Below the pieces are notes generated by a model. It was not told the DNA's origin. It saw only the letters and a program-made list of their open reading frames with translations, and did not search any database. A stretch of DNA of 6,792 nucleotides. It comes from an uncultured Veillonella sp. (GTDB taxonomy: Bacteria; Bacillota; Negativicutes; Veillonellales; Veillonellaceae). Every line of letters starts with the position of its first letter. The first letter of the stretch is position 1. The stretch is from positions 1-6,792 of the forward strand of contig CAKQBP010000077.1 of NCBI GenBank assembly GCA_934216375.1. Direction: 5' to 3'. Shown here piece after piece: positions 1-5,800 of the stretch. The position numbers were made by a program, and so were the translations under genes.

Positions 1-47
1 CCTTTACCATTCCCTGTATTAACTAAAATTAATCCACGTTCTTCCAT
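1..47 (-). CDS. cobO: Cob(I)yrinic acid a,c-diamide adenosyltransferase, N-terminal 15 codons only
   Basis: Only the 5' end lies in the window and the gene runs off the left edge. The ATG is at 47-45, preceded by a strong ribosome binding site, AAAGGAG, five bases upstream. The visible peptide is MEERGLILVNTGNGKG. It ends in the glycine-rich start of a P-loop (TGNGKG), which together with the short hydrophobic strand before it (GLILVNT) is the typical opening of the CobO/BtuR/CobA family. That family transfers the 5'-deoxyadenosyl group of ATP to the reduced cobalt of corrinoids in the cytoplasm. It lies downstream of cbiA on the same strand, which makes the product of cbiA its natural substrate. 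The call rests on 15 residues plus context; another P-loop ATPase is possible but less likely. Confidence 0.75.
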   Translation of the reverse strand, partial: MEERGLILVNTGNGK

Positions 48-239
48 AATAGCTCCTTTAATACGAACTGTCCCGCAATAACTTTAAGAACTAACTATTC
101 CTGATTAATTACATTCTCCTCATATTTACTAATAGGATCACAACAATACATATGAATATAATTGCACATTACAATACTTATGTATGTAATTGTGATAATA
201 CATAGTAATATAAGCCTATTAAATACATTTATACATCTA
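48..239 (-). other. cbiA-cobO intergenic region with a small imperfect hairpin
   Basis: These 192 bp are very AT-rich and contain no convincing gene. A 30-bp imperfect inverted repeat at 165-194 can fold on the minus strand as CAC-A-ATTACA-TAC / loop ATAA / GTA-T-TGTAAT-GTG, about 12 pairs with one bulged base on each side. No U-run follows it, so it is not a typical intrinsic terminator; it could be an mRNA-stability or processing element, or chance in AT-rich DNA. I see no clear promoter of its own for cobO, and read-through from cbiA is plausible. Confidence 0.4.
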
Positions 240-1616
240 TTACTTTTGGGCTTTATAAGCAGCACATGTATCAACAAAATGTTGTGCCCCTTCATCAGAG
301 CCAGCAAAGTTCAAATGTAAGTAAGAAGCTAATACATTTTTTGTTGCATAGCCGCCGTCATACGATTGAGGTTTACGGCCTCCTTCTAAATGAAAAGCCC
401 ATGGGAAGTCATCTATAGTTGGCTCCATTGTAGAGAAATGGAACTCATGACCACGAATAGCTGTATTCATAGCGCCTAATAAAGTATCTCTCTTTGCAGT
501 TGCTGTAACATAGCCCACCTTTTGAAGCTTTTGTTGCATCACACAATTGGCAGGTACAATACCTACAGTTTTATATACAGAACCTCCAAAGTCATTAATA
601 CTTTCACAAAGATACATGAGGCCACCACATTCGGCATAAATAGGCATACCTTGTGCATTAGCTTGGCGGATAGATTCCTTCATAGACTCATTGCTAGATA
701 ACTGAAATAAAAACATTTCTGGGAAGCCACCACCGAATACAAGTCCGTCTACATCAGGAATTACCGAGTCATTAAGCGGACTAAAGTAAACAAGCTCAGC
801 CCCCTTTTCCTCTAACGCAGCAAGACTAGCTGGATAGTAAAAAGAGAACGCCTCATCATAAGCTACACCGATTTTCACACGTTTTTCAATGGTTTTAACA
901 TCTATAGCATCTGGTAGTTCGATAGTTGGTGCATTAGTAGCAATTTCCAATAGTGCATCGAGATTTACCATCTTCTCAACAGCGTCTCGAATCGTATTAA
1001 TCGCCTCTGTTGGATCAATTTCAGTAACCGGTGTAAGTCCTAAATGACGTTCTGGAGAATGCATACGATCATCACGATAAATGGCACCAATAACAGGTAC
1101 CCCGATTTTATCCATCCCTTCACGAACCATACGCTCATGATTGGCTGAGCCTAAGCGGTTCAAGATGACACCACCAAAGTTTACCTCTGGGTCATAGTCA
1201 CGGAACCCTTTAGCAATAGCGGCTGCACTTTCACCCATAGCCTTACAATCAATAACAAGCACCACCGGTGCATTTAACTGTTTAGCAATTTGAGCCGTAG
1301 AACTAACACCCTCTCGACCACCATCGTAAAGGCCCATAACACCTTCAATAATGGCAAGGTCTACATCATGTGCCATTGTAGCAAAGAAAGGAGTCAACTT
1401 GTGAGGTGGCACGAGCCACGTATCTAAATTATAGCTGTCACGGCCGGATGCAATTTTATGAAAGCCCGGATCAATATAATCCGGGCCCACTTTAAAAGAT
1501 TGCACCGTACGTCCACCATTTGCATAAGCGGCCAATAAGCCCGCTACGATAGTTGTTTTACCAACACCAGAATTAGTACCTGCAATGACAACACGTGGAA
1601 TCTGTACTGTGTTCAT
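240..1616 (-). CDS. cbiA: Cobyrinic acid a,c-diamide synthase (glutamine-hydrolysing)
   Basis: This 458-residue protein has the usual CbiA length and two-domain layout. The N-terminal synthetase domain has a P-loop GTNSGVGKTT at 13-22, the FKVGPDYIDPGFH substrate/nucleotide segment at 41-53, and GVMGLYDG at 92-99. The C-terminal class-I-like glutaminase domain starts near residue 247, with GGGFPE at 295-300, the nucleophile Cys330 in AECGG, and the likely catalytic His433 in YLHLNF. Known family chemistry is ATP-dependent amidation of the a and c carboxylates of cobyrinic acid (cob(II)yrinate in the anaerobic route), using ammonia from glutamine in the cytoplasm. All key motifs are intact. 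The ATG at 1616 has GAGGT about seven bases upstream. It starts 29 bp after cbiL ends, so the two are almost certainly one transcript. Confidence 0.96.
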   Translation of the reverse strand: MNTVQIPRVVIAGTNSGVGKTTIVAGLLAAYANGGRTVQSFKVGPDYIDPGFHKIASGRDSYNLDTWLVPPHKLTPFFATMAHDVDLAIIEGVMGLYDGGREGVSSTAQIAKQLNAPVVLVIDCKAMGESAAAIAKGFRDYDPEVNFGGVILNRLGSANHERMVREGMDKIGVPVIGAIYRDDRMHSPERHLGLTPVTEIDPTEAINTIRDAVEKMVNLDALLEIATNAPTIELPDAIDVKTIEKRVKIGVAYDEAFSFYYPASLAALEEKGAELVYFSPLNDSVIPDVDGLVFGGGFPEMFLFQLSSNESMKESIRQANAQGMPIYAECGGLMYLCESINDFGGSVYKTVGIVPANCVMQQKLQKVGYVTATAKRDTLLGAMNTAIRGHEFHFSTMEPTIDDFPWAFHLEGGRKPQSYDGGYATKNVLASYLHLNFAGSDEGAQHFVDTCAAYKAQK

Positions 1617-1645
1617 AGATATTACCTCGTAATACGATGTGTTTG

Positions 1646-2353
1646 TTAACGATCCTTACGTTTTGCAAGAATTGTAGATAAGTAGTTGAGTCTAGTATCT
1701 TTTGGTATATTATCTAAACCTACGAATACTTGCTCATCAGGCAAACCTACACGGCTAATCATAACCGCATCATCTGCCATATTATGTTTAATCAAGGTTT
1801 CTTGTACTTCATCAAAGTTTTTATATACCTTCATGATAACTGCATCATCTGCAACAGCCAATACAGCATCGATTTTTTCTTTAGGCGCTGTAGCTGGAAC
1901 GATGGCCAATACCTCTTCCTTCTCTACGATTGGATAGCCAAGGTGAGATCCGATAGCACAGAATGCAGTAACGCCAGGAATTGTTTCAATTTCATGCCCT
2001 GTGTTTTCAATCAAACGGTATACATACATATATGTGCTGTAGAACATAGGATCACCTAATGTTAAGAATACAACACTTTTACCTTCATCCAAGTAAGACA
2101 AGATAACGCGTTTAGCCTCTTGCCAGCCTTCCTCTTGCGTAGAATCATCCAACACCATTGGGAATACTACGGGAACGATTTCTGTATGTTCTTGGATATA
2201 TGGGGATGCGATATCAAGGGCTACGGAACCATCTTTCTTTTCTGTTTTAGGTGTGATAATAATATCTGCTTCTCCTACGATGCGAGCAGCTTTCACAGTC
2301 ATTAATTCAGAATCGCCAGGGCCTACGCCAATACCATATAATTTACCTTTCAT
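1646..2353 (-). CDS. cbiL: Cobalt-factor II (precorrin-2) C20-methyltransferase
   Basis: This 235-residue protein is full length for the CbiL/CobI group of tetrapyrrole methylases. The N-terminal signature GIGVGPGD is at 7-14, the SAM-binding-cleft strand LTLGDP at 97-102, and IPGVTA at 125-130. The family transfers a methyl group from S-adenosylmethionine to C20 of the precorrin-2-type ring. Because a CbiK-type chelatase sits next to it, the substrate is probably cobalt-factor II (anaerobic route) and not metal-free precorrin-2; that last point is inferred from context. The ATG at 2353 has TAGGAGA five bases upstream. It follows cbiK by 86 bp and precedes cbiA by 29 bp. Other corrin-ring methylases share the fold, but the near-N-terminal GIGVGPGD with the following ELMTVKA fits the C20 enzyme best. 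Confidence 0.92.
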   Translation of the reverse strand: MKGKLYGIGVGPGDSELMTVKAARIVGEADIIITPKTEKKDGSVALDIASPYIQEHTEIVPVVFPMVLDDSTQEEGWQEAKRVILSYLDEGKSVVFLTLGDPMFYSTYMYVYRLIENTGHEIETIPGVTAFCAIGSHLGYPIVEKEEVLAIVPATAPKEKIDAVLAVADDAVIMKVYKNFDEVQETLIKHNMADDAVMISRVGLPDEQVFVGLDNIPKDTRLNYLSTILAKRKDR

Positions 2354-2405
2354 GGGTATCTCCTATTCTTATAGTCACACTCTATTTATAATTGCAATAT
2401 CTTTT

Positions 2406-2434
2406 ATTATAACCAATTTATACAATATATACAA
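2406..2434 (-). promoter_or_regulatory. Candidate promoter for cbiL-cbiA
   Basis: On the minus strand a perfect -10 hexamer TATAAT (2411-2406) lies 17 bp from a weak -35 TTGTAT (2434-2429). It would start transcription about 45 bp before the cbiL ATG. A TTATAAT...ATTATAA inverted pair with a 13-bp spacer overlaps the -10. The region is AT-rich, so a chance match is possible, and cbiL may equally be read from cbiK. Confidence 0.4.
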
Positions 2435-2439
2435 AGATA

Positions 2440-3294
2440 CTATTTAATATTTGGTATTGCAGGACGATGTGGGCTACGTTTGCCATACAAATCGTCGATA
2501 CAATCTTGCACATGTTGACGGAAAATATCATGAATCGCTTCATATTCACCTAGAGCACTATGAATTGGTTTAACCTCATATCCTGCTCCAGCGAGTTCAT
2601 TCACTATGCTATCCTCTTCGTCACCAAATAAATCATTTTGTGCATGATCCCCGAGTACCAATAATAAAGGATGTACATAAATTGTTTTTGGGCGTTTACC
2701 ATCAAGCCATTCCCAAGGCATTGCTACATCTGACACATATGGTGCGTTTTCAAGTACAGCAATACGCACATTCGTAAGTCCATTACGGATTAGCTTAAAC
2801 TGTAAATTACCATATGAAGAATTGCCAGAACCAAGACCTCCATGGCCAACCAATAACAAACCATCATCTTTGGAAATATTAAGAGATTTAATGAAACGGT
2901 CAATCAAAATTTGGTAATCATCTGGATGCTCTTCTTGTCCCATGTAGTATACGAGAGGTCTACCTACACGCAACACTTCAAGTTGACCTTCCCCTTCATG
3001 AGCAAGGATATTATTTTTTAATTTATCAAACTCTTCACCTCCGGTGAAATGAAGTGGCTGCACATATACATGTGTATAACCTTCTTGAATCAGTTTTTCT
3101 AACGCCCCTTGTTCAGTAGGAATCTCAATACCACGCTCACGTAAGCGCTTAACGATGATACGAGACGAAAAAGCTAATTCTACAGTATAATCCGGATACG
3201 ATTTACGAATATGTTCTACTACAGAATCAATATTATGTTCACGAGCACTGTCCACAGTGGACCCAAAGGCAACAACTAAGATAGCTTGTTTCAT
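2440..3294 (-). CDS. cbiK: Sirohydrochlorin cobaltochelatase, canonical CbiK
   Basis: This 284-residue cytoplasmic protein has no signal peptide and has the length and two-lobed class II chelatase pattern of CbiK. It opens with ILVVAFGSTVDSARE, the CbiK start motif. Family metal-site residues are all present: E88 in the QPLHFTGGEEF segment (79-89), H151 in VGHGG (149-153), and H217 in GDHAQNDLFGDEED (215-228). By motif position these match the Glu89/His145/His207 set known for Salmonella CbiK. The reaction is insertion of Co2+ into sirohydrochlorin, the committed early step of anaerobic cobalamin synthesis, feeding CbiL directly downstream. The ATG at 3294 has an AAGGAG site seven bases upstream. 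The stop is TAG at 2442-2440. It is separated from the upstream CbiK-like paralog by a strong terminator and so probably has its own promoter. Confidence 0.93.
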   Translation of the reverse strand: MKQAILVVAFGSTVDSAREHNIDSVVEHIRKSYPDYTVELAFSSRIIVKRLRERGIEIPTEQGALEKLIQEGYTHVYVQPLHFTGGEEFDKLKNNILAHEGEGQLEVLRVGRPLVYYMGQEEHPDDYQILIDRFIKSLNISKDDGLLLVGHGGLGSGNSSYGNLQFKLIRNGLTNVRIAVLENAPYVSDVAMPWEWLDGKRPKTIYVHPLLLVLGDHAQNDLFGDEEDSIVNELAGAGYEVKPIHSALGEYEAIHDIFRQHVQDCIDDLYGKRSPHRPAIPNIK

Positions 3295-3329
3295 GAATGT
3301 CTCCTTATATTAATTAATAATGTATCTTA

Positions 3330-3368
3330 ATCATACCATAGACCATTCTCTAGGGGCATACCATGGTA
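3330..3368 (-). promoter_or_regulatory. Candidate extended -10 promoter of cbiK with flanking 8-bp direct repeats
   Basis: The minus strand reads TGGTATGAT (3338-3330), an extended -10 (TGn plus TATGAT), with no good -35 behind it. The plus-strand octamer CATACCAT occurs at 3332-3339, overlapping this -10, and again at 3357-3364, 25 bp away. The second copy forms part of the perfect palindrome TACCATGGTA (3359-3368). Repeats placed like this could be an operator for an activator or repressor. The promoter is expected because a terminator closes the upstream gene, but its exact position is inference. Confidence 0.4.
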
Positions 3369-3408
3369 CGTATAAAATGGAAATTATTCTTATCTTTCAT
3401 GGTAAAAG

Positions 3409-3450
3409 TAAAAATCCTCCTCATTGGATATCCAACAAGGAGGATTTTTA
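3409..3450 (-). terminator. Strong bidirectional intrinsic terminator after the CbiK-like paralog
   Basis: A 13-bp perfect stem pairs 3409-3421 with 3438-3450 (core TCCTCCT/AGGAGGA flanked by A5/T5). The apical region contains a further perfect palindrome TTGGATATCCAA at 3424-3435, which extends the hairpin. On the minus strand the stem ends in TTTTT and further T-rich sequence, about 50 bp after the stop of the 4382-3501 gene. It should block most read-through into cbiK. The A-rich flank also makes it work on the other strand, although no plus-strand gene enters it here. Confidence 0.88.
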
Positions 3451-3500
3451 TTAATGTGAAGGAGTGCAGTAATGTATGTCTAATTATGTCATAGCAAATA

Positions 3501-4382
3501 TCAAGAAATCAAACCTTGCGCTTCCAAGCGAGAATTTGTCATCACAGGTTTTACGGATTCTCTAGGCATGGGCCGCTTCCGATCAGACATGCGGATAGCT
3601 TGACCTAAATGTTTCAAAAATAAATCTTGTACATGTGGGTTTTCCCCAAGCCCTTCATTCCAGATATCAACATTATAGCCTTCCTCAGCGAGTAAAGCAT
3701 AAATGGAATCGGAGCGTTCACCGCCAAGGTAATCCATTAAATGTGTAGAACCTATGAGAGCCAATGGTACAACTAATAAATCTTTATGCCCCATACGATC
3801 CAAGAAAGTAAGAGCTTGTTTAAAAGTAGGAAAACCATTTGTAGTAAATACTACTACGTTTGGTGCTGCACCATACATCGCCTTTAATTGCAATGTACTG
3901 AACTCTAATTGATTTTGGCCATTCGCCATGAGCACAACAGATTTATTAAGTGCTTTTGTATTAACGTGACGAACAATGCTTTCTAATGTTGCTTCATAAT
4001 CATCGGCATAATTTTTTACACCTAAAGAGGTAAGCAATGGTTTACCGATATTTACCTGGCTAAAACCATATTCATTGCTATGTAAAAATTTTAATGCTTG
4101 TTTGCGCATTTGTTGGTAGCACTGATCTGCCACCAATGTAATAGGTTGAATGTACACCTCATCGATACCCATACGAGCGAAATCTTGCATAGTCTCTGTG
4201 AAAGAAGAAATCTTATCTTCGTACTTCTCATTCCACTTCTCTACTAATGCATCAGATAAGAATACGCGGCGTACCTCCATATCACTATACATGGAACGTA
4301 CTTTTTTCTCTATACTGCCAATGGATTTCTCCACAGCATCTTGGTAAATTGATCCAAAGGATGCAATAATTATGCCTTTCAT
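3501..4382 (-). CDS. CbiK-family chelatase paralog with a degenerate metal site
   Basis: This 293-residue soluble protein is clearly CbiK-like from end to end. It starts MKGIIIASFGSIYQDAVEKSI, has VYIQPITLV at 77-84, NIGKPLL at 111-117, and ends with the typical GLGENPHVQDLFLKHL (244-259). Unlike the neighbouring cbiK, the metal-site residues are mostly gone: the GHG motif is ANG (N154 for His), the QPLHFTGGEEF segment is QPITLVADQCY (T82 for His, C88 for Glu), and only one equivalent histidine, H214 in STHLMDYLGG, remains. The loop after ANG is about three residues shorter. It is therefore unlikely to be a standard cobaltochelatase; a tetrapyrrole-binding, other-metal or regulatory role is possible, but that is inference. 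A strong GGAGGT site lies six bases before the ATG at 4382. It has its own promoter and terminator. Confidence 0.85.
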   Translation of the reverse strand: MKGIIIASFGSIYQDAVEKSIGSIEKKVRSMYSDMEVRRVFLSDALVEKWNEKYEDKISSFTETMQDFARMGIDEVYIQPITLVADQCYQQMRKQALKFLHSNEYGFSQVNIGKPLLTSLGVKNYADDYEATLESIVRHVNTKALNKSVVLMANGQNQLEFSTLQLKAMYGAAPNVVVFTTNGFPTFKQALTFLDRMGHKDLLVVPLALIGSTHLMDYLGGERSDSIYALLAEEGYNVDIWNEGLGENPHVQDLFLKHLGQAIRMSDRKRPMPRESVKPVMTNSRLEAQGLIS

Positions 4383-4400
4383 ATGTGACCTCCATATTAC

Positions 4401-4436
4401 TCATATATGAAACAATTTTCACAATTGAAAACTGTT
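4401..4436 (-). promoter_or_regulatory. Dyad-symmetric leader/operator before the CbiK-like paralog
   Basis: In the leader between promoter and ribosome binding site, 4411-4436 is an 11-4-11 inverted repeat (plus-strand arms AACAATTTTCA and TGAAAACTGTT, loop CAAT). As DNA it has one mismatch in 11; as minus-strand RNA that mismatch becomes a G-U pair, giving an unbroken 11-bp hairpin. Next to it, 4401-4410 is a perfect palindrome TCATATATGA. The overlapping minus-strand segment TGATAACAGTTTTCA resembles a Fur-type 7-1-7 box (11 of 14 positions against TGATAATnATTATCA). Either a repressor operator or an RNA structure would fit; there is no U-run, so it is not an attenuator terminator. Confidence 0.5.
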
Positions 4437-4454
4437 ATCAACTACTATGTAATA

Positions 4455-4483
4455 ATAGTACAAGATTAATCTATAGAAGTCAA
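4455..4483 (-). promoter_or_regulatory. Sigma-70-type promoter of the CbiK-like paralog
   Basis: The minus strand carries -35 TTGACT (4483-4478), an exact 17-bp spacer, and -10 TACTAT (4460-4455). The predicted start is near 4448, giving a leader of about 65 bases. The -10 is one arm of a 6-6-6 inverted repeat (TACTAT/ATAGTA, 4443-4460), a plausible repressor site. Confidence 0.7.
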
Positions 4484-4501
4484 TGAGAAAAAATATCAAA
4501 A

Positions 4502-4690
4502 TCAACCAAAATGATGTATAACCGATGCAACACCACATAAAAGAAGGAAAAATATAACAATAAACTTAATTCGACCTGTAAAGGTATCATACATTCTCTT
4601 GTCGCTAGCTGTGATTTTGCCAGAGCGATTATGGCGCCATAGATCAAAAACACAAGCAACACAAAGAATAATAATTAAAATATACTTCAA
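4502..4690 (-). CDS. Small two-helix membrane protein, unknown function
   Basis: This 62-codon frame begins at a TTG (4690-4688) and ends with TGA. The product has a hydrophobic helix at about 2-18 (KYILIIILCVACVFDLW), a charged linker rich in Arg/Lys (RHNRSGKITASDKRMYD), and a second helix at about 42-60 (IKFIVIFFLLLCGVASV). The layout is typical of a genuine small inner-membrane protein. There is no ATG and no good ribosome binding site before the TTG, and a TGA lies six codons upstream, so the start is uncertain. A short ATG frame (4751-4644) overlaps it out of frame and could feed it by coupling or be its displaced start. I do not recognise the family. It lies downstream of the DUF805 gene on the same strand. 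Confidence 0.5.
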   Translation of the reverse strand: MKYILIIILCVACVFDLWRHNRSGKITASDKRMYDTFTGRIKFIVIFFLLLCGVASVIHHFG

Positions 4691-4751
4691 ATATGACGAG
4701 ATAATTCACCATTAATAAGCCAAAGAGACCAATTACAATATTCTCAAACAT
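4644..4751 (-). other. Short hydrophobic ORF (35 codons) starting in the 20-bp repeat
   Basis: It begins ATG TTT GAG AAT ATT (MFENIVIGLFGLL) with a weak AGG-type site five bases upstream, and ends at TGA inside the 62-codon gene, in a different frame. The first half is a plausible transmembrane helix and the second half (VYFNYYSLCCLCF) looks like out-of-frame sequence. The simplest reading is that the original gene started here and a single-base indel near 4690 now splits it from the 62-codon frame. A leader peptide is the alternative. Confidence 0.3.
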
Positions 4752-4752
4752 A
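4733..4752. repeat. Exact 20-bp direct repeat, copy 1
   Basis: The plus-strand sequence TTACAATATTCTCAAACATA is identical at 4733-4752 and 5866-5885, 1133 bp apart in the same orientation. In both copies the minus strand reads TATGTTTGAGAATATTGTAA, encoding MFENIV. Matching is weak beyond these 20 bases. Confidence 0.85.
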
Positions 4753-4787
4753 CCAACCTATCAATTTTCTCTAAAGTGAATAAAAAA

Positions 4788-5375
4788 TCAATTTCTGCAT
4801 TTGATTGTCTCATCATTATAGGTTGGCTTAAAAAATAGCATATATAAAACATATACATTTACAATAGGAACTACTATAAAGAAAAGCCAAAGACCACTAT
4901 TTCCACTATCATGAAGACGACGAACAAGTAAACTTATATAAGGTACTAATATAATAATAGCGACTAAGACGTCAATTATAAAAATATTAACAACATAACT
5001 ATTCAATATATCAGATATATTTATATAACTTAATAACATTGATAGCACAGAAAATAGCATAGTAAATATCATCAGTTCATCTCTAGAAGATCGGCCCTCA
5101 AAATTAAAAATATCTTTAATGAGAATTTTTTGGAGAACTTCCATAAACTCAAACTTTTGCTCTTTTATAGCATTACCAGACCTTAATGTATCATCACAGT
5201 CCTTTTTACCAATTAAATTATTCCATAATTTTCTAATCTTAATCTTTATAATTTTAATATTTAAAGGATCCATTACTAAATAAGAGCCATCCCAAAATCC
5301 AGATGCAGGTCTATCACCATACGAATTCTTTTGACTTCCAGGAATTAAAAGTAATAAAAAAATCATTCTATTCAT
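4788..5375 (-). CDS. DUF805 family inner-membrane protein
   Basis: The C-terminal 110 residues of this 195-aa frame are a clear DUF805 domain: FNFEGRSSRDE at 90-100, helices at about 101-120, 128-150 and 161-182, and the family hallmark RRLHDSGNSGLW at 152-163. The biochemical function of DUF805 is not known. The first 77 residues (short hydrophobic run, GDRPASGFWDGSYL, then a basic stretch) are not part of the domain. A start at Met78 (5144), giving MEVLQKILIKDIFNFEGR and about 118 residues, would match the usual DUF805 beginning. The upstream ATG at 5375 has no ribosome binding site but sits two bases after the stop of the preceding gene (TAG TA ATG), so translational coupling could use it; the upper start is tentative. 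Confidence 0.8.
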   Translation of the reverse strand: MNRMIFLLLLIPGSQKNSYGDRPASGFWDGSYLVMDPLNIKIIKIKIRKLWNNLIGKKDCDDTLRSGNAIKEQKFEFMEVLQKILIKDIFNFEGRSSRDELMIFTMLFSVLSMLLSYINISDILNSYVVNIFIIDVLVAIIILVPYISLLVRRLHDSGNSGLWLFFIVVPIVNVYVLYMLFFKPTYNDETIKCRN

Positions 5376-5377
5376 TA

Positions 5378-5797
5378 CTATGAAAAAAAGTGTTTATTAA
5401 GAGAAATAGTTGTATCTGATATCGCTAAAATATAATTACTAGGGCTTACAAAAAAATCACCACCACAATATAACGTAATAATGGAACTAATTATAACAAC
5501 ACATAGAATACCTATATATCTATGAATCCCATAATCTTGACATCGATATCCCAATACAACTAAAAACAATATATTAGTTATCATATCAATCCCATAAAAA
5601 AAGACGCTATATAATCTAGGGTTAACATAAAAACCTAAAGCCATTGTCATTAAGAATATAAATACTATCGCAGCATAATATGTTATTGCTGTTATAATAT
5701 TTAAACGTCTATTTCTAAAAATATTAGAATCTCCTAATGCTCGTATATTAACTTTGAATAAATTACAGTCATTAGGGATATTTATTTTAAGATGCAT
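5378..5797 (-). CDS. Diverged DUF805-like membrane protein
   Basis: This 139-residue protein has three hydrophobic helices at about 33-56, 63-84 and 93-110. A basic segment, IFRNRRLN (26-33), stands where DUF805 proteins have GRxxR. YRCQDYGIHRY (84-94) follows the second helix and keeps the R..D.G spacing of the DUF805 RRLHDSG motif. I therefore infer remote kinship with the DUF805 gene immediately downstream, two bases away (stop TAG, then TA, then ATG). The ATG at 5797 has AAAGGG six bases upstream; that site contains the last codons of the upstream remnant, whose TAG is three bases before this ATG. The tail after residue 112 is not hydrophobic and resembles nothing I know. Confidence 0.65.
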   Translation of the reverse strand: MHLKINIPNDCNLFKVNIRALGDSNIFRNRRLNIITAITYYAAIVFIFLMTMALGFYVNPRLYSVFFYGIDMITNILFLVVLGYRCQDYGIHRYIGILCVVIISSIITLYCGGDFFVSPSNYILAISDTTISLNKHFFS

Positions 5798-5800
5798 AAT

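Noticed and set aside
95..307. 70-codon minus-strand open frame overlapping the end of cbiA
   Set aside because: It overlaps cbiA out of frame, has no ribosome binding site, and its sequence is AT-driven Ile/Leu/Tyr/Cys.
1686..2447. Several open frames on the plus strand
   Set aside because: They are antisense to cbiL, with Ser/Ile/Cys-rich unprotein-like composition and no ribosome binding sites.
4150..4347. 65-codon plus-strand frame
   Set aside because: It is antisense to the well-supported CbiK-like gene.
2354..4483. Cobalamin riboswitch upstream of cbiK, cbiL or the paralog
   Set aside because: I looked for the conserved B12-box words (GCCACTG and the AGCCAGGAGACC-like core) on the minus strand and did not find them; the gaps are also too short for the usual element.
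4480..4662. 60-codon minus-strand frame overlapping the 62-codon gene
   Set aside because: It is in a different frame and lacks the two-helix plus basic-loop layout of the 62-codon frame; a shadow is likelier.
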